Shown here one piece after another: positions 11,401 through 23,840 of a stretch of 64,000 bases of DNA; within the stretch, counting starts at the first letter, position 1, and every line of letters starts with the position of its first letter. The translations under genes were made by a program, and so were the position numbers. Source of the DNA: Siniperca chuatsi (taxonomy: Eukaryota > Chordata > Actinopteri > Centrarchiformes > Sinipercidae); the NCBI RefSeq assembly GCF_020085105.1, contig NC_058045.1, positions 13,923,833 to 13,987,832 on the forward strand. The letters run 5' to 3'. Under the pieces are notes generated by a model. The model was not told where the DNA came from. It saw only the letters and a list, made by a program, of their open reading frames with translations, and did no database searches.

Positions 11401-14400
11401 TCCGTTGCAGCAGGTGCAGCCTGGCGTTCCCCACTCAGGAGAAGCTCCAGCTGCACTGGCAGTACCATGCCATGAGGGCGGCGACAGAGTGCCCCCTCTG
11501 CTCTAGACAATGCCGCAGTCAGGAGGCCCTGCAAAGACACATGCAGAACACACACTCACAGCTAGAGAACACACAGGGGCAGAATACACTCTTACCGCCT
11601 CATACTGCGCAATACATGGATCATAATAAGAGTTTAGTTCAACAAGATTTTAGTTTATCACCTCAAGTAGGCCAAGAAGCAGGAGAAGGTGAGGATGAAG
11701 AGATAGAGGAAGAAGCATTTGGCATGGAGGGAAAGGAGGAACAAAAAGAAGAATTTAAAATTAAAGAGAAGGACATGGTTGGTGAAGTTGATGGAGATGA
11801 GGAGGATTTAACAGAGCCAGAAAAAGGGCCACATGAAGAGATCATATCAGAACTTAGTTCCAGCTCTCTTGCCAAAAAGAGCTCCAACCCCACAATGGAC
11901 CGCTATCTGGATCCAACAAGGCCTTATAAATGCACCATATGCTCTGAATCTTTTACCCAGAAAACCATTCTTCTGGTCCATTATAACTCTGTATCACATC
12001 TCCACCGGGCCAGACGAGCCCTGCAGGACTCTGGCACAGGTGTTGCTGCCCCCGAGTCTCCCCGTGGCCCAGATCCAAGGCCCTACCGCTGTCGATTGTG
12101 TGGCGTGGGCTATAGCCAGAGCTCCACACTGGACATACATCTTCGCTCTGTCCTTCATCAGACTAGAGCTCGTGCTGCCCAGAACTCAGCTCCACAGACC
12201 CCAGCATCTAGTGTAGCTGCTCCAGTGTCAGTCCCCACTACTGCTACTCAGGCTGCTACCACCAGAGAAGAAACATCCAAGAGTTTGCCTTCCACCAAGA
12301 GGCCAGACGTAGTAAGCTCTTCAACCTCTTCGCTATTAGGTCTGAGCTTAGCAGCCGAGACCCAGCCAACCGTCTCTAACCCAACTGACAGCCAACAGGC
12401 TAAAAAGAGAGTGGCAGAGCTTCTAGCATCAAGAAACCAGCTAATGCTAATACAACAGCAGCAATTAGCCCAGGCTCAGGCACAGGCCCAAGCTCAGTTA
12501 CAACAACACACAGCTCTGCTCCAGTCCCAAATGATACAGCACCTTCCCCTGGGGCCAGAGAATCTCCTTAAAAAACACTTCCCCCTGGCACCAGACAACT
12601 TGCTCTCTCTGCAGCAGCAACTTCTTCTTCCCTTTTACTTGTCAGGAGACATGAAGCTTAACCCAGAGTTAGCTGTTAAGAGCCCAGAACTTAGTCAGTT
12701 AGTATCTGCAAACTCCATCCCAAAAGAACATGTTAAGGCAGAAGCTAAAAGGGAGTCCCAACCCCAAATAGATGAGAAACAAACCCAGAGACAAAATTCA
12801 AGCTCAGCTGTTGGCCAACCAAAGGATCATGTGCAGTGTGAAGCCGTGGTTGAAGAAGGCTGCAGTGGATCCTCCATCAACCAGACAGAAAGAGAACACC
12901 GCAATTCTAGTCTTGAGGAAGAAAAAGAAGAAATACCTGTTCTTACTGTTAAAAATAAGAGTCAGAAGGAGGAAACAGATTCCTCCTCATTTAATCTTCT
13001 TGGATTGCAGTGTCCTCCTCCCAGAGTGCCCTATGCTGCTGTGAATGGGGAGCCTCTTAGAGCCTTGCTGCAAAGTTATGGCTATGAGTTAGCACTGCAA
13101 TATATACAAAGTAGACACAGACACCAGCAGCAGATATCAACTTATATGATACCAGATAAACAAGAGTGCTCTGATATAAACAAGATGGAGATGTGCTCAG
13201 AGGAGGAAAGAGATGAATTTAGTCGACTACAGGATGGAAAGATGGAAGGCTGTAACAAGGATAACAAAGGAGTAGAAGGCAATGGAGAGATAGAAAGCGT
13301 GCCACAAGAAAAGCAGAACAAACATGAGGAATCAGCAAACAACGAGAAAGGATGCTGTGGAACGGGAGAAAAGTGCAGAGACTGTGGCAAGTTTTTTTCA
13401 GATACCTTGATTTTAAAAAGCCACCGGGAGTACATTCACAGGATGGTGTTTCCCACTGCTGCACTAGAGAGATTTTCCAGAGAATACAGGCTGCAGTATG
13501 ACCAGATGTACCCCCTCACACAGCCTAAATCTGTGGAGAATTCAACTGCTTGCACTCATGCTGCAACCCCAGCCCCATCCTCAGAATCAGAACCACTGGA
13601 ACCAGTTAAGCCTCAAGTTAAAACCCTTGCACCCTCACCTGTACCCTCAGTTTTAGACCCCATAACCAAAACATGCACTCCAGCTACAGACCTAACACCA
13701 ACTACCCCTGCACCTTCTTCTCCTCCATTTCCTTCTCAACTTCAAGAATTTCCACAACAAGAGGCACCCATCCCAAGCACATCTGCTACAGCTACTTCTC
13801 AAACCACATCCCCAGCTAAGTCCATACCGCTTTCCTTACCTAAAATACCTATGCTTCCTCTTCCCTTGCCCCAGCTTTCTATACCCCCACTGCCTTTACC
13901 TAAACTTAACCTACCCCCCATTCCTTTTCCCATGGAGCTGCCTCTCCTCTCTCCAGTTATGATGCAGTCTGTGACTCTCCAGCCCCAACCCTGGTTGGAC
14001 TCAAGTGTGAATCCTGAGTTGGCAAAACTCTACCAGTCTCAACTCAACCCAGCACTGCTAGGGCAACAGCCACAGCTTAGTCCAGCTTTGCAAGGTCAGC
14101 CTCCACAGCTTAATCCTGCGCTGCTGGGTCAACCATCCCAACCCAGCCCCATCCAAACAGGACAGCAACCCCAAGTCAGCCCAACAATACTTGAGCAACA
14201 GGGTAGGAGAACCCGAACACGAATAACTGAGGAGCAACTGACTGTTCTGAGAAAACACTTTGATATTAACAGCCTCCCCAGTGATGAAGATATCAACAAG
14301 ATGTCTGCTCTGTCTGGTCTGCCTCATAAAGTCATCAAACACTGGTTCCGTAACACCCTATTTAAGGAGCGCCAGCGAGATAAGGATTCCCCTTACAATT

Positions 14401-17006
14401 TTAATAACCCCCCAACCATAGTCCTGGAGGAGTCCAGAGAGGAAGTAGCACAAAACCAGCCTCTGACACTTTCCCCATGTACACTGTCCCCGGGCCTTCC
14501 AGCCAACACCTCCCCACATCCCCGGACAACAGACCTCCAGAGAGGAGAGCCCCATAGGGGCCGACGCTCTTCCCGAACCCGCTTCACAGAGCAACAGCTG
14601 GAGACCCTGCAGGGGGTGTTTGAGGCCACTCCCTACCCCAGAGAGGAAGAATATGACAGGTTGTCTGCTCTGTTGTCTCTCCCTAACAGAGTTATTGTTG
14701 TATGGTTCCAAAATGCTAGACAGAGAGCCCGCAAAAATCAAGACCGGGGGACAGACGATGGATTAGTGGGGAAGAACCAGCTTGATAACATTCACAGACA
14801 GAGAAATGGCTGCTACAAGAATGATGATGATAACGAGGATAACAGCTGTGGGGATGAAGGACAAGATGACTCTCAGAATGAAAACTCCATGGATCTAACT
14901 TATGAGTATTACACCCACCCAGACTCACCTGCTCTTGATTCTTACTCTCACTACACAGAAAGTGAGCATCCAACAGCCAAAGGTGAACTAACACCTGTTA
15001 CTAGAAAACAAGAAGATAGAACAGTCTCTTCTCAGGCTAACAAGAGCCCAGCTCTTGTTCAAACTAAAAACGGAATTTCAGATGCTGACATCCAGCGTAA
15101 GGAAATTGTTCAGGCCATGAAAACAGGGTCCTCTCCACAACCTGAGCTTAATCTGCAGCCAGAAAGTACTCCAGAAAGACCTCAGCCTCACTCTTCCTCC
15201 ATTTCACAAAAAACAGTACCCACCATCCTGTCCACGACTTATTCCAGCCAGGGGCATAGGCACAGCCCTCCTTCTGATCAAGCTGTTGAAAAGCCTGCTG
15301 ATGCATCACCCAGCATCCCTGCTGCTTCAGAGTCTGAAACAAGCCACACTCTGCTGCCAGATTCCACCTCTGGCCTATCCACTGAAACCCAGCCAAAAAG
15401 CCAGCTCCAACCCCAAACCCAAGCTCAGTTCCAGTGCAGTCTCTGTCCAGTGTCCTTGCCATCATTCCAGCTGTGGCAGGAGCATCAGACCAGGCACCTC
15501 CTGGCAGCTCAGTCCCAGGTCCAATTTCTCCACTCTGGCTTCACAGACCGAACCATGCCTTACATGATGCTCCACCCCAACCACACCCTGATGGCCAGTC
15601 AAATGCTTTCCAGCGCTATGTCCCAAATGCACTCTAATCCCACACATCCCATGATTTCACACTTAAACAGCATACAAATTAAAAACACACTATCTGATCA
15701 CTTGAGTAACACCCTCACCAGCCTCTCTCAAAGTTCCTTGACACCCATGAAGCAGAGTTCAAAGCTCATGTCAGAGACCAGTTTTGAAGGCCAAAGGGGC
15801 GGGAGAGAGGTTGAGGAGGAGCACCGAAGGGATAAGCGTCAGAGAACCACCATCACCCCAGAACAGCTTGAAGTGTTGTATCAGCGCTACAGCTTAGACT
15901 CTAACCCCACCAGAGGAGTCCTGGAAAGCATTGCACGCGATGTAGGCCTCTCAAGACGTGTGATTCAGGTACTATGGATGTTTGTTGTGTTTGAATATGT
16001 GTGAATGATTTTGAGAGAGAGGGACAGAAAGCAAGACATAGAAAATGACTTAATGCTTTTATGTATTTTCGAATTTCAAAACATACTGGTCTTTCCTTCA
16101 CAGGTCTGGTTTCAGAATACACGAGCCAGAGAGAGAAAAGGACAGTTCCGGTCAATGGGGCCAGGATCCAGTTTTAGCTTGGGTTTCAACCACCTGCGTT
16201 GCCCATTCTGCAGGGCTCTCTTTAAGGTTAAGAGTGCTCTGGATGCCCATATGAGGTCACGCCACTGGGCGGAGGCTGAAAGAGCAGGCTACAACTTATC
16301 GATGAGTAATGGATCCAATGGGCAGATTGGGATGCCTACGTCATCTGTCATGGACAGACCAGGCCCATCTCTCTCCTCAAACCATATCCTAAACCATGGC
16401 TATGTCATCAGCAACAAAGAGTCAATTGTGAAGCCAACTGTGACCTCTTTGTCTTCAACCACTGATCTGAACAACCCAGAGGAGGAAGATGACTATGAGG
16501 AAGATGATGAGTACCCATGTGAGGAGGGTTCCAACATGGCTGACCAAGGGTCTCCTAGTCCTGAGGGATCTGGGGGTCCAAGCTCAGATTGGGGTGAGAC
16601 ACAAACTTTGCAGCAGCACCACCATCAGCAGCAGCGCCAAAGGACACAGATGAGCCACTTCCAGGTACTCCAGCTCAGAGACTTCTACAGGAGCCATCGT
16701 ACCCCCAAACGACGTGAGTGTGAGGCACTGGGCCAGGAGTTGGGACTGCCTCACCGCGTGGTGCAGGTAATTGTTTCAAATTCATAAATAATAAAATGCA
16801 GTTTGATCTACATTTATTTAAAAACGATAATTACAGGAAGTCTTTTAAGGGTAATAGCTAATAATTATTCATACCAATCTTTTTTGCAGGTGTGGTTCCA
16901 GAATGCCAGAGCCAAGGAGAAGAGGGCCAGGAGCCTGAGCTCTGACTCTGCAGAGAGGGAGCAGGCCGAGATGTCTGCAGGGGCAGGGGAGAGAGACAGA
17001 GCTTAG
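5401..17006 (+). CDS. zfhx2: Zinc finger homeobox protein 2-like (zfhx2)
   Basis: Giant nuclear transcription factor of the ZFHX (ATBF1) family. Exons: 5401-7039, 7144-7676, 7837-8050, 8711-8818, 8945-9081, 9304-9414, 10936-11041, 11201-15968, 16104-16766, 16890-17006; phases agree at every junction. C2H2 fingers start near residues 330, 404, 493, 636, 692, 739, 879, 1016, 1045, 1192, 1245, 1673, 2361 and 2572; one near 597 is degenerate. Four homeodomains lie near 1951, 2070, 2495 and 2717, with helix-3 cores WFRN, WFQN, WFQN and WFQN; the last two are split by introns before VWFQN. The protein ends 38 residues into the last exon, unlike the long tails of ZFHX3/4. About 2798 residues is close to mammalian ZFHX2, hence this paralogue. 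ATG 5401 was chosen because TAA lies in frame at 5374. The big exon needs one extra base near 11370 to stay in frame (see findings); residue numbers assume it. Confidence 0.88.
6474..6560 (+). other. zfhx2: Cys-rich insert of zfhx2 encoded by a TG-rich tract
   Basis: Residues about 359-387 follow the first C2H2 finger and contain repeated CVCG and CVYC motifs. They are encoded by three TGTGTGTG blocks, so the cysteines look like products of a short microsatellite expansion held in frame. I do not recall a matching segment in ZFHX3 or ZFHX4. Function is unknown. Confidence 0.6.
9415..10935 (+). other. zfhx2 intron with duplicated 18-mer and pyrimidine tract
   Basis: This is a large intron for this gene. 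It holds two identical copies of AATGCATGTTTAAGTAGC (9566-9583 and 9700-9717) and a 350-base CT-rich tract (about 9840-10190). A TAATTG/ATTAATTC-containing block at about 10190-10285 resembles conserved regulatory DNA. No exon was recognised; the long frames at 9845-10189 only read the pyrimidine tract. Confidence 0.55.
14043..14201 (+). repeat. zfhx2: Coding 33-bp minisatellite in zfhx2
   Basis: Four full units and one partial unit of an 11-residue repeat of the type [33 protein letters not shown] sit directly before homeodomain 1. From memory ZFHX3 has one such unit (LNPTLLQQQ) at this place, so this copy appears to have expanded it in frame. Confidence 0.85.
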
Positions 17007-19950
17007 AGAGGCAGACTACGGCCCCCTTGCTTCCTTCTACTACATTCTCCCCAAAACCCCTCCTGTACCTGCTGTTGACCTCTAAACATATACCCTGCCC
17101 ACTTTGCTGCCAAACCTGTAACCTGAACACCCCAAAGATGCAGAGCCACAGTGGCCCAAAGAGAAACTCTCTCAACTGAAAGTAGCAGAGAGCCCAAACC
17201 AAGTCCTCTCTACCACAGCTTTCCTCTTTTCATATTGTTCTTAAACTCTTTCCTGGTCTGTCCTTTCTTGTTGAAAAGAGCTCCTCCCCCTTTCCGCCAC
17301 ACACCTTACTACAACCAAACACCACCTTGATAAAACCAACCAGATGCCACAGAGGCCAAAGAGCATTCTCCAAGTATGTGACCTCACTGCCCAGCTAGAC
17401 CTGCAGTCTACCTCTCAGTCTGCATGACAGACTCACAGTGGGCCCTCCACCAGACAGTGCTAGATGACTAGCTGTGTAGCATGTAGTGCCAGTCTATAAA
17501 AGGCTGGGAAAGAAATTGTCAAAGAGATTTTAGTGTAAATAGAGAGTTCCAAAAGATAAACTTGAAGAAAAACAAAGCAGTTAACTGTGGAAGAATAAGA
17601 TGATGAAAAAAAAAACAACTGAAAAATATCCTTGAAATAGACGGCGGTATTCGCAAAGAGCTTTTGTAAAGACTGACTCAGATTCCAAAGCTCGTAACCA
17701 AAATTTTAAATGTCTGTGGATTTAGTTTCAACATGTTTGTTTTCAATAACAAACTGCAGAGCTGACGTCTGTACGGTGAATGGGTGAGAGCTGCAGCTGG
17801 CATAGGTAAGCCGAGTACCAATAGACTGATACTGTGCTAGAATGCAGCTTCACCCTCCACAAGCCAATGATGAGTCTTCTGTTGTACATGTACACTTTCT
17901 ATGTTCCTTTAGTGGATAACAGCCCAAATAGCACAGAACGTAAAGGCCAGTTTGTCCTGAAAGGGGCAAACTATTTTTTATAGCACTCAACCATTAAACT
18001 GTATATGAAAACTTTAACCAAACTCAAATTTACATTGTGTGTGTTTAGTAATAGTTTCTTAATATAAATCTTATGGATTGAGATAAACTGTCTTGCTTCA
18101 ATATAATAGTGTCATGATTGTGAAAAGATTATGACAGCTTTGATATGTTCAGGCAAGGTGACTTACTGCCTTTCCGTTCTATTTGAATATACCAATGGCT
18201 GACCAATGTTATGTGATTAATGTAAAGCTTTCTATGCTCAGGTCGACAGCTCAACATGGCTCCATTTCAGATGTGATCTTAATACTGTACTTTTCTGTTT
18301 TTAAAACAGAAGAGGCATGGTTTAACCTTGGATTAAGTATTAAAAGATATATACAAAACCATCTCTGTATTTCAAAGATCTGAGCTTTTCACCTCTGAGT
18401 AATAGATTGTTACAAAAACCTTATTGAAACAAAAGTGTTTAATAGTGTGAGGGGTAAATGTACAGTATTTAGCTTTTGTATGGTTGACTCAAGGCTTCAT
18501 TGGATGATTGAGACATAGCTCCCTTTTCCACTTACAGACAGGGAGCTACTGCGCAAAGCTGAGAAAAACTTCGGATGTTATTGATGTTATTTTTGTACAC
18601 TTAATTTATTTTCCCTCTTTCTCCTTCCCTACCTACTTTCCTATTTTCTCTCTACCTTTCTTCCTCTGTTCATTTGCAACCAGTCCTTATTCTAACTGTA
18701 ATAATGATAATATAACAATAATAGCTAAACAATAATTAATGCTTTAAGACAAAAATCCAAAGACGTGATAATACTTTAACCATATGACCTACAAAAATAA
18801 GCGCTACTGTTTACTTGACGATGTATTGCTGTTTTTAAAGAAGGAAGGAGTCCCTATATCTAAGCTACTGTTTTCTGCCTCTCATAAGCACACTGGAGAC
18901 TGTAACCAAAACCCCAAACTAGAGCCATGGCAGTCTGTAATATAGCGGTTAAAGAGTTTTACTTCTCTTGAGAAATGTTGCAGTTTATTTTTCTTTCTTT
19001 TTTACCATAGTGTTGAACTTCAGCCCTTAAGGATGTCCAGTTTGCTGCTAATGTACTGTAGTTTCTAATGATACTGTAGAAAGATGCATGCTCTGATTGC
19101 TTTACCACTAGGCTTTAATGACTACAAACTGTAATGATACCTGTGATGCTGTTGATAAACTGCTCCTCTGTTATTCTGTTGAAAACAAATGGATATGTGG
19201 GGCTCAATTCCATCAGGTTTGTTTTTCAGTATCCAATTAATTACCCCTACTTAGAAGATAAAAATGGCTTTCGTAATACCAGAAATATTTTTTCAAGCTT
19301 CCACTTTCAGAAAAACCTGCTTGGGGCATTAGCTTCTCAATACTTGTGGAGATACTGCATAGCTATTTGAAGGAGTTCAGCCCAAAACCTTCCACTGGTA
19401 TGGTGTCAGTCTTTCTGTGTTACAATGTCTCTAGTTCATTTGTCCGGCTAAAACTGCTTTGCTGAACTCAGACTGACATCACAGCCAACTTTCCAAAGGA
19501 TGTGGACTGACTAACTCTGTCATGTTTTGTTCTTAAACTAACCAATGTTTACGACAATACCAATGAGCTTTCTTCTGTACAGAAATGTGCATTCCAAATA
19601 CCACAAAGGCAGTTTTTTGTATACTGATTATTTTAAATTTCATTTATCTCGTATTCTCTTTATCTTAGTGACTGTAAGATGTACATATTGGGGTCCTCTA
19701 TGGTGAAGGGACTCTATTATCTTTACTGTAGGAAAAACTATTCTTTTCATTTTTTTCTGGATATGTTGTTGCCATAGTGATGACCAAAAAGATACCTGTG
19801 ATGTGCACCTGTCCTTATGTCCTGCTCCAGTGGTTTAGTGTGTCTCTATACTCTCCCTCCCCCACTTCTCCCCTATTGGTGTGTGTTTCTCTTCCTTTCC
19901 CCTTCCCATACTCCACTGAGCTAAATAAAGTCTGCTTTGGTGCATGCTCT
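17007..19950 (+). other. zfhx2: zfhx2 3' untranslated region
   Basis: AT-rich sequence after the TAG stop at 17004-17006 has no coding signature and runs on to the AATAAA at 19924-19929. That gives a long 3' UTR of about 2.9 kb. Small open frames in it have no supporting features. Confidence 0.6.
19924..19929 (+). terminator. zfhx2: Polyadenylation signal, zfhx2
   Basis: A canonical AATAAA is followed within 30 bases by a GT-rich stretch (TGCTTTGGTGCATGCTCTGG), as expected for cleavage and polyadenylation. It is the best-formed signal downstream of zfhx2, though earlier sites cannot be excluded. Confidence 0.55.
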
Positions 19951-20913
19951 GGTCTCATCCCTTTGGTCTAACTGAGAGAAGCCATTTTGTGAATGTTGTG
20001 GTATGCAAGGGTGTCTGCCTGTTATATGTGTTTCATATTCCAGGTTGTATGTTAGGTGGTGATGTGTGTCTGGCTGGAAGGCTTTTGATGTGCAACTGTG
20101 TGTGTGTGTGTAAAACACAGCAGTGTGTGGAAGGCGTTTGGTGAATGGAGCCATGACCTCTGGGGTCACTTCATTAATTACATCTGTGACATTCAGCCAG
20201 ATGAGTTTCCTTTGTGACTAAATGATATGATGAATATTAACGACCTCGGATGAATTACACTGCTGCTTCTGCTGCTGCTGCTGATGATAATGTGTTTTAC
20301 GACTCTGGGAGAGAGGGGAGGAAAATTGCACACTACAGCACATTTAGGACACACAGATTTTCATATACAACATTTCAAAGACCACAGCGTAGGTTGGTAG
20401 AGCAGATTTTATTATTTTCTTCTTTTTTTGTGTAAAACTTTTCAGTGGTTGATGAGACAACTTGCCAGAGAGGAAAAACTACAATACAAGAATTCAGAAT
20501 TGATCATTTAGATTCTCAAGTACAAACTGGTATCTGCTTGTTCTCCAGCAGCAAGCCATTTGTTTCACCATTACACATAAATACGACAACAGAGGAAACA
20601 AATCTGTGAAACAGTTCTGATTGGGGTTGCAGGGAACAGATAAACATATACATGGGGGGACAATAGCAAAGTAAGCACAGAAGAGGGCTTGAGATAGCTT
20701 CGTAGCTGATGATAGCCATCTTAGAAAGTCATCCTGATAAAGTGATCCCCCACCATTTCTCCTTCTCCCTGTCCTCCCCCTCTTAATCAAATGAGTACTG
20801 TGCAGCTGGTGGGGTTGCGGCAAAAAGGGGTACGAGTGTGTGTGCAGAGGGGGTGGAGGGGGGGCTTTGAGGGATGGCGTGAAATTATTGCCTGCTGGTG
20901 TATATGTGTCGCT

Positions 20914-20957
20914 GGGGGTAGTAGGGTAGAGTAGGGGGTTGGGCTGGGGCTGGGGGG
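20914..20957 (+). other. Potential G-quadruplex tract
   Basis: Six runs of three or more G separated by loops of two to seven bases (GGGGG-TAGTA-GGG-TAGAGTA-GGGGG-TT-GGG and on). It lies in a G-rich block flanked by two copies of TTGCCTGCTGGTGTAT (about 20888 and 20970), indicating a diverged tandem duplication. Confidence 0.7.
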
Positions 20958-23840
20958 GTGTAATGTCATTGCCTGCTGGTGTATCTGTAGTGGGGGCTGT
21001 TGTGGGGGCTCATTTAGATTTAGATTGGTTATGTGAGGAGAGAGCTGAAAGGCCAGCTCATGTTTATGCATGAATCCCAAAGCATGCTGCTGTGGTGGAG
21101 GCCTGAGTTAAAGAGACAGAGCTGAAATACATTCGCACATTTAGACACAGCTCTGAAAGCTAAAGCTTCAGTCGAAGCGACACTGTGCTATCAGATACAT
21201 TTCAATTAGTGTGTGTGTGTGTAGACCTGTTTGTGGCATTGTGTGTATGCAGATAGTTTACACCTCCGTCCAAATGAATATCATGCCGCTTCTTTTAATC
21301 TAGAAATTGTGATCTAATTTTAGATTTTAAAATGTGAACATCATTACCTACTGCCCGACTGTCCTGAAGATTGGTTCTGTATCATCTGCAGCTGATGCAG
21401 AGCTACACACAAGTACATGGGTGCTTCCCACATTATACTCACTCACACGCCGAGAGTAATCAGTAAATGTCTTTGAAGGAGAGTTTGTTCAGCACTTCAT
21501 CAGGTATAAAGTGGTTTTTATTTGGAAATGTGGTCCCTATCCATCTTTTAAATGACTTTTTAATGGTCGTCACACCATCCTAATCAATCATGTGGCAGAG
21601 CTAGCCTGCAAGCGCAAATACACTCTATTTATAATTCCTACATTCTGCCGCAAAAACTGACAATCTGTGCCTTCTTAGTACTGTAAATGAACAGAAAAAT
21701 GAGAGAAATTGTCTTTCTGATTTTGTGAAAACATTAGAAAGACTTTCTATACTGATCTCCAGCATCCCAGTTATAAGGTATCCTGTGTAATCTGTCTTTA
21801 TATTATATTAGCACTCTGTAGACCTCTGTAGAAAGGGTGAATAGTATAACTTTACAAAAAATACTGCTGTTTATTGTCATTCTTGGGTGTCTCTACATTC
21901 AGGCCCACACTTTTTCGTGACCCCTCGCCATCCCCCATCCACACTGGCACCCCCCTGTCGTTCCCCCTTCAGTACTTTACATCTATAATGAGATACAAAT
22001 ACGCATCAGCAGGACAGTGTCTACGCCACGCGTCACTGTGTGAATATTACTCACACTTATTAGCTGGATTATGTTAATCTTTACACTCTCTGCCCACAGA
22101 CAACAGACTCCCCATGATATGGGGGTGGTCACGGCAGTAAGAGTGTGTTGTCGTGTGTATATGTGCGTATGACTGTATGTGTGTGTGTTGGAGTGATTGC
22201 CATGTTGTCAAACTGATCTGCATGTGAAAGGGCGGTCTAATTACATCACTTATGCAAATGAGAAATGCACGTATGCAAGCATATACATACACACCACTGA
22301 CAGCTTACTACTAAGGTCAAAAAGACAGTGTGAGTTATCCTCTTACTGACTAACACAGGGTGGCATCACCACCTGTCAGAGATAGATATGTCTCGACACA
22401 ATACATAGAAGTCACAATGGATGTTTTGATACACTCCTTCAGATAAATTAGAAAAAAGAGTGGGTGGGTCAAGCTCATAGTAGACTAAAGCACTTAGACT
22501 GTTATTGGAAAGTGTCCGACTGCATATCAACTGATTAGTCTTTTTTCAGACTGAAACATTGATAGTATCCCAGATGGAATGATTGATTGAGTCTGACACA
22601 TTTTAATTACGCCAAAATTAAATGAATCGGCTGGCGGACTATAAAACATTGCTGTTTAATAACGAGCCTCTCCATTTGCCTTTTTTTTCCTCCTTCCTTC
22701 ATCCAATCCCATTTTGGTTGCCCGCACCAAATAACCTCTCTCCATTTAATGATATGCAAATGAATTTTCATGAACCCCATGATCCCATGCGATGATTAAA
22801 CTGAGATGACATTAGCTGCCATGCTGCTGCCACTGTCAGTGTTTCTGTCTGCCTCCTTTCTCTCTCCCTATCCTCCCATCTTTCTTCGTATCCACGACAA
22901 CGGCCAACTGGTGATATTAAGGGGTTCATTGTCACCATTCCCTTATGAATTTGCTTTATAAGAGACGACATATTGCGTATCCAGTGTTATTTCAGAGAAC
23001 TTTTTCCAATGGCAACCGAGACGGAGCATCAGAGCAGAAAATGTTGGTTCTCAGACCACATGCGGTAGTGGCACACTAACGACATATATGTTACAATTAT
23101 TGTAGTTCAATAACATCCTATAGACAATTTTGGTAACCTTCCAAAGGTAATTTTCCACTTCCAATGCTCCCCTCCCACCGTTCCAATTCAGTCTGGATCC
23201 AGCTCCACCTCTGCTGTCGTTTATTGTACTCCATTTACATAATGAAGCCCAGGCTTAATTAAGATCCCACTGGAGTCTGGAGCCAAGGATGAAGGAAAGA
23301 AGGACGAGGAGGAGGGGAGGGGGGATCCAACGTTCCTTAGCTTATCCGCACGTGTCCAAACAGGAGGCACAATTTAAGGGGGGAGAAAAGCGTTGACGAG
23401 CGATTAAATCGCTAATTATGATCGGCTGTTAGAATTAGTGTGTGGCTGTTAATTAGCTGCAGATGAGATGCCCAGACAGTTGCCCGCCCCTGATGACTGT
23501 AGCACCCTCCCTGACTGGCAATAGAGAAACACAGCTTGACACCCTGGAGATGATGCCAACACATCCCTCCCTTTGACACACACAGCAGTCTGAGGGGATA
23601 TCCCTTTAAGAACATCCCAGGTGTGCATGTGCAGGAAAGAGGCTCTTTATCATCCTTGTCCACCCACTCCCACTGTTCTTCGTTAAGCACAAAATTCCCC
23701 ATTTTTTCTTCTTCCATATCCTCTATTCATTTTGCTCATTATTCCTCTTCTTGCACATACTCTTCCTCTCCATAATGGAATAGTGCGATCCCTTGTCTTA
23801 GTTCTTTGTAATGGGCAGCAGCTTCCTTCCAGTGCAGCAG

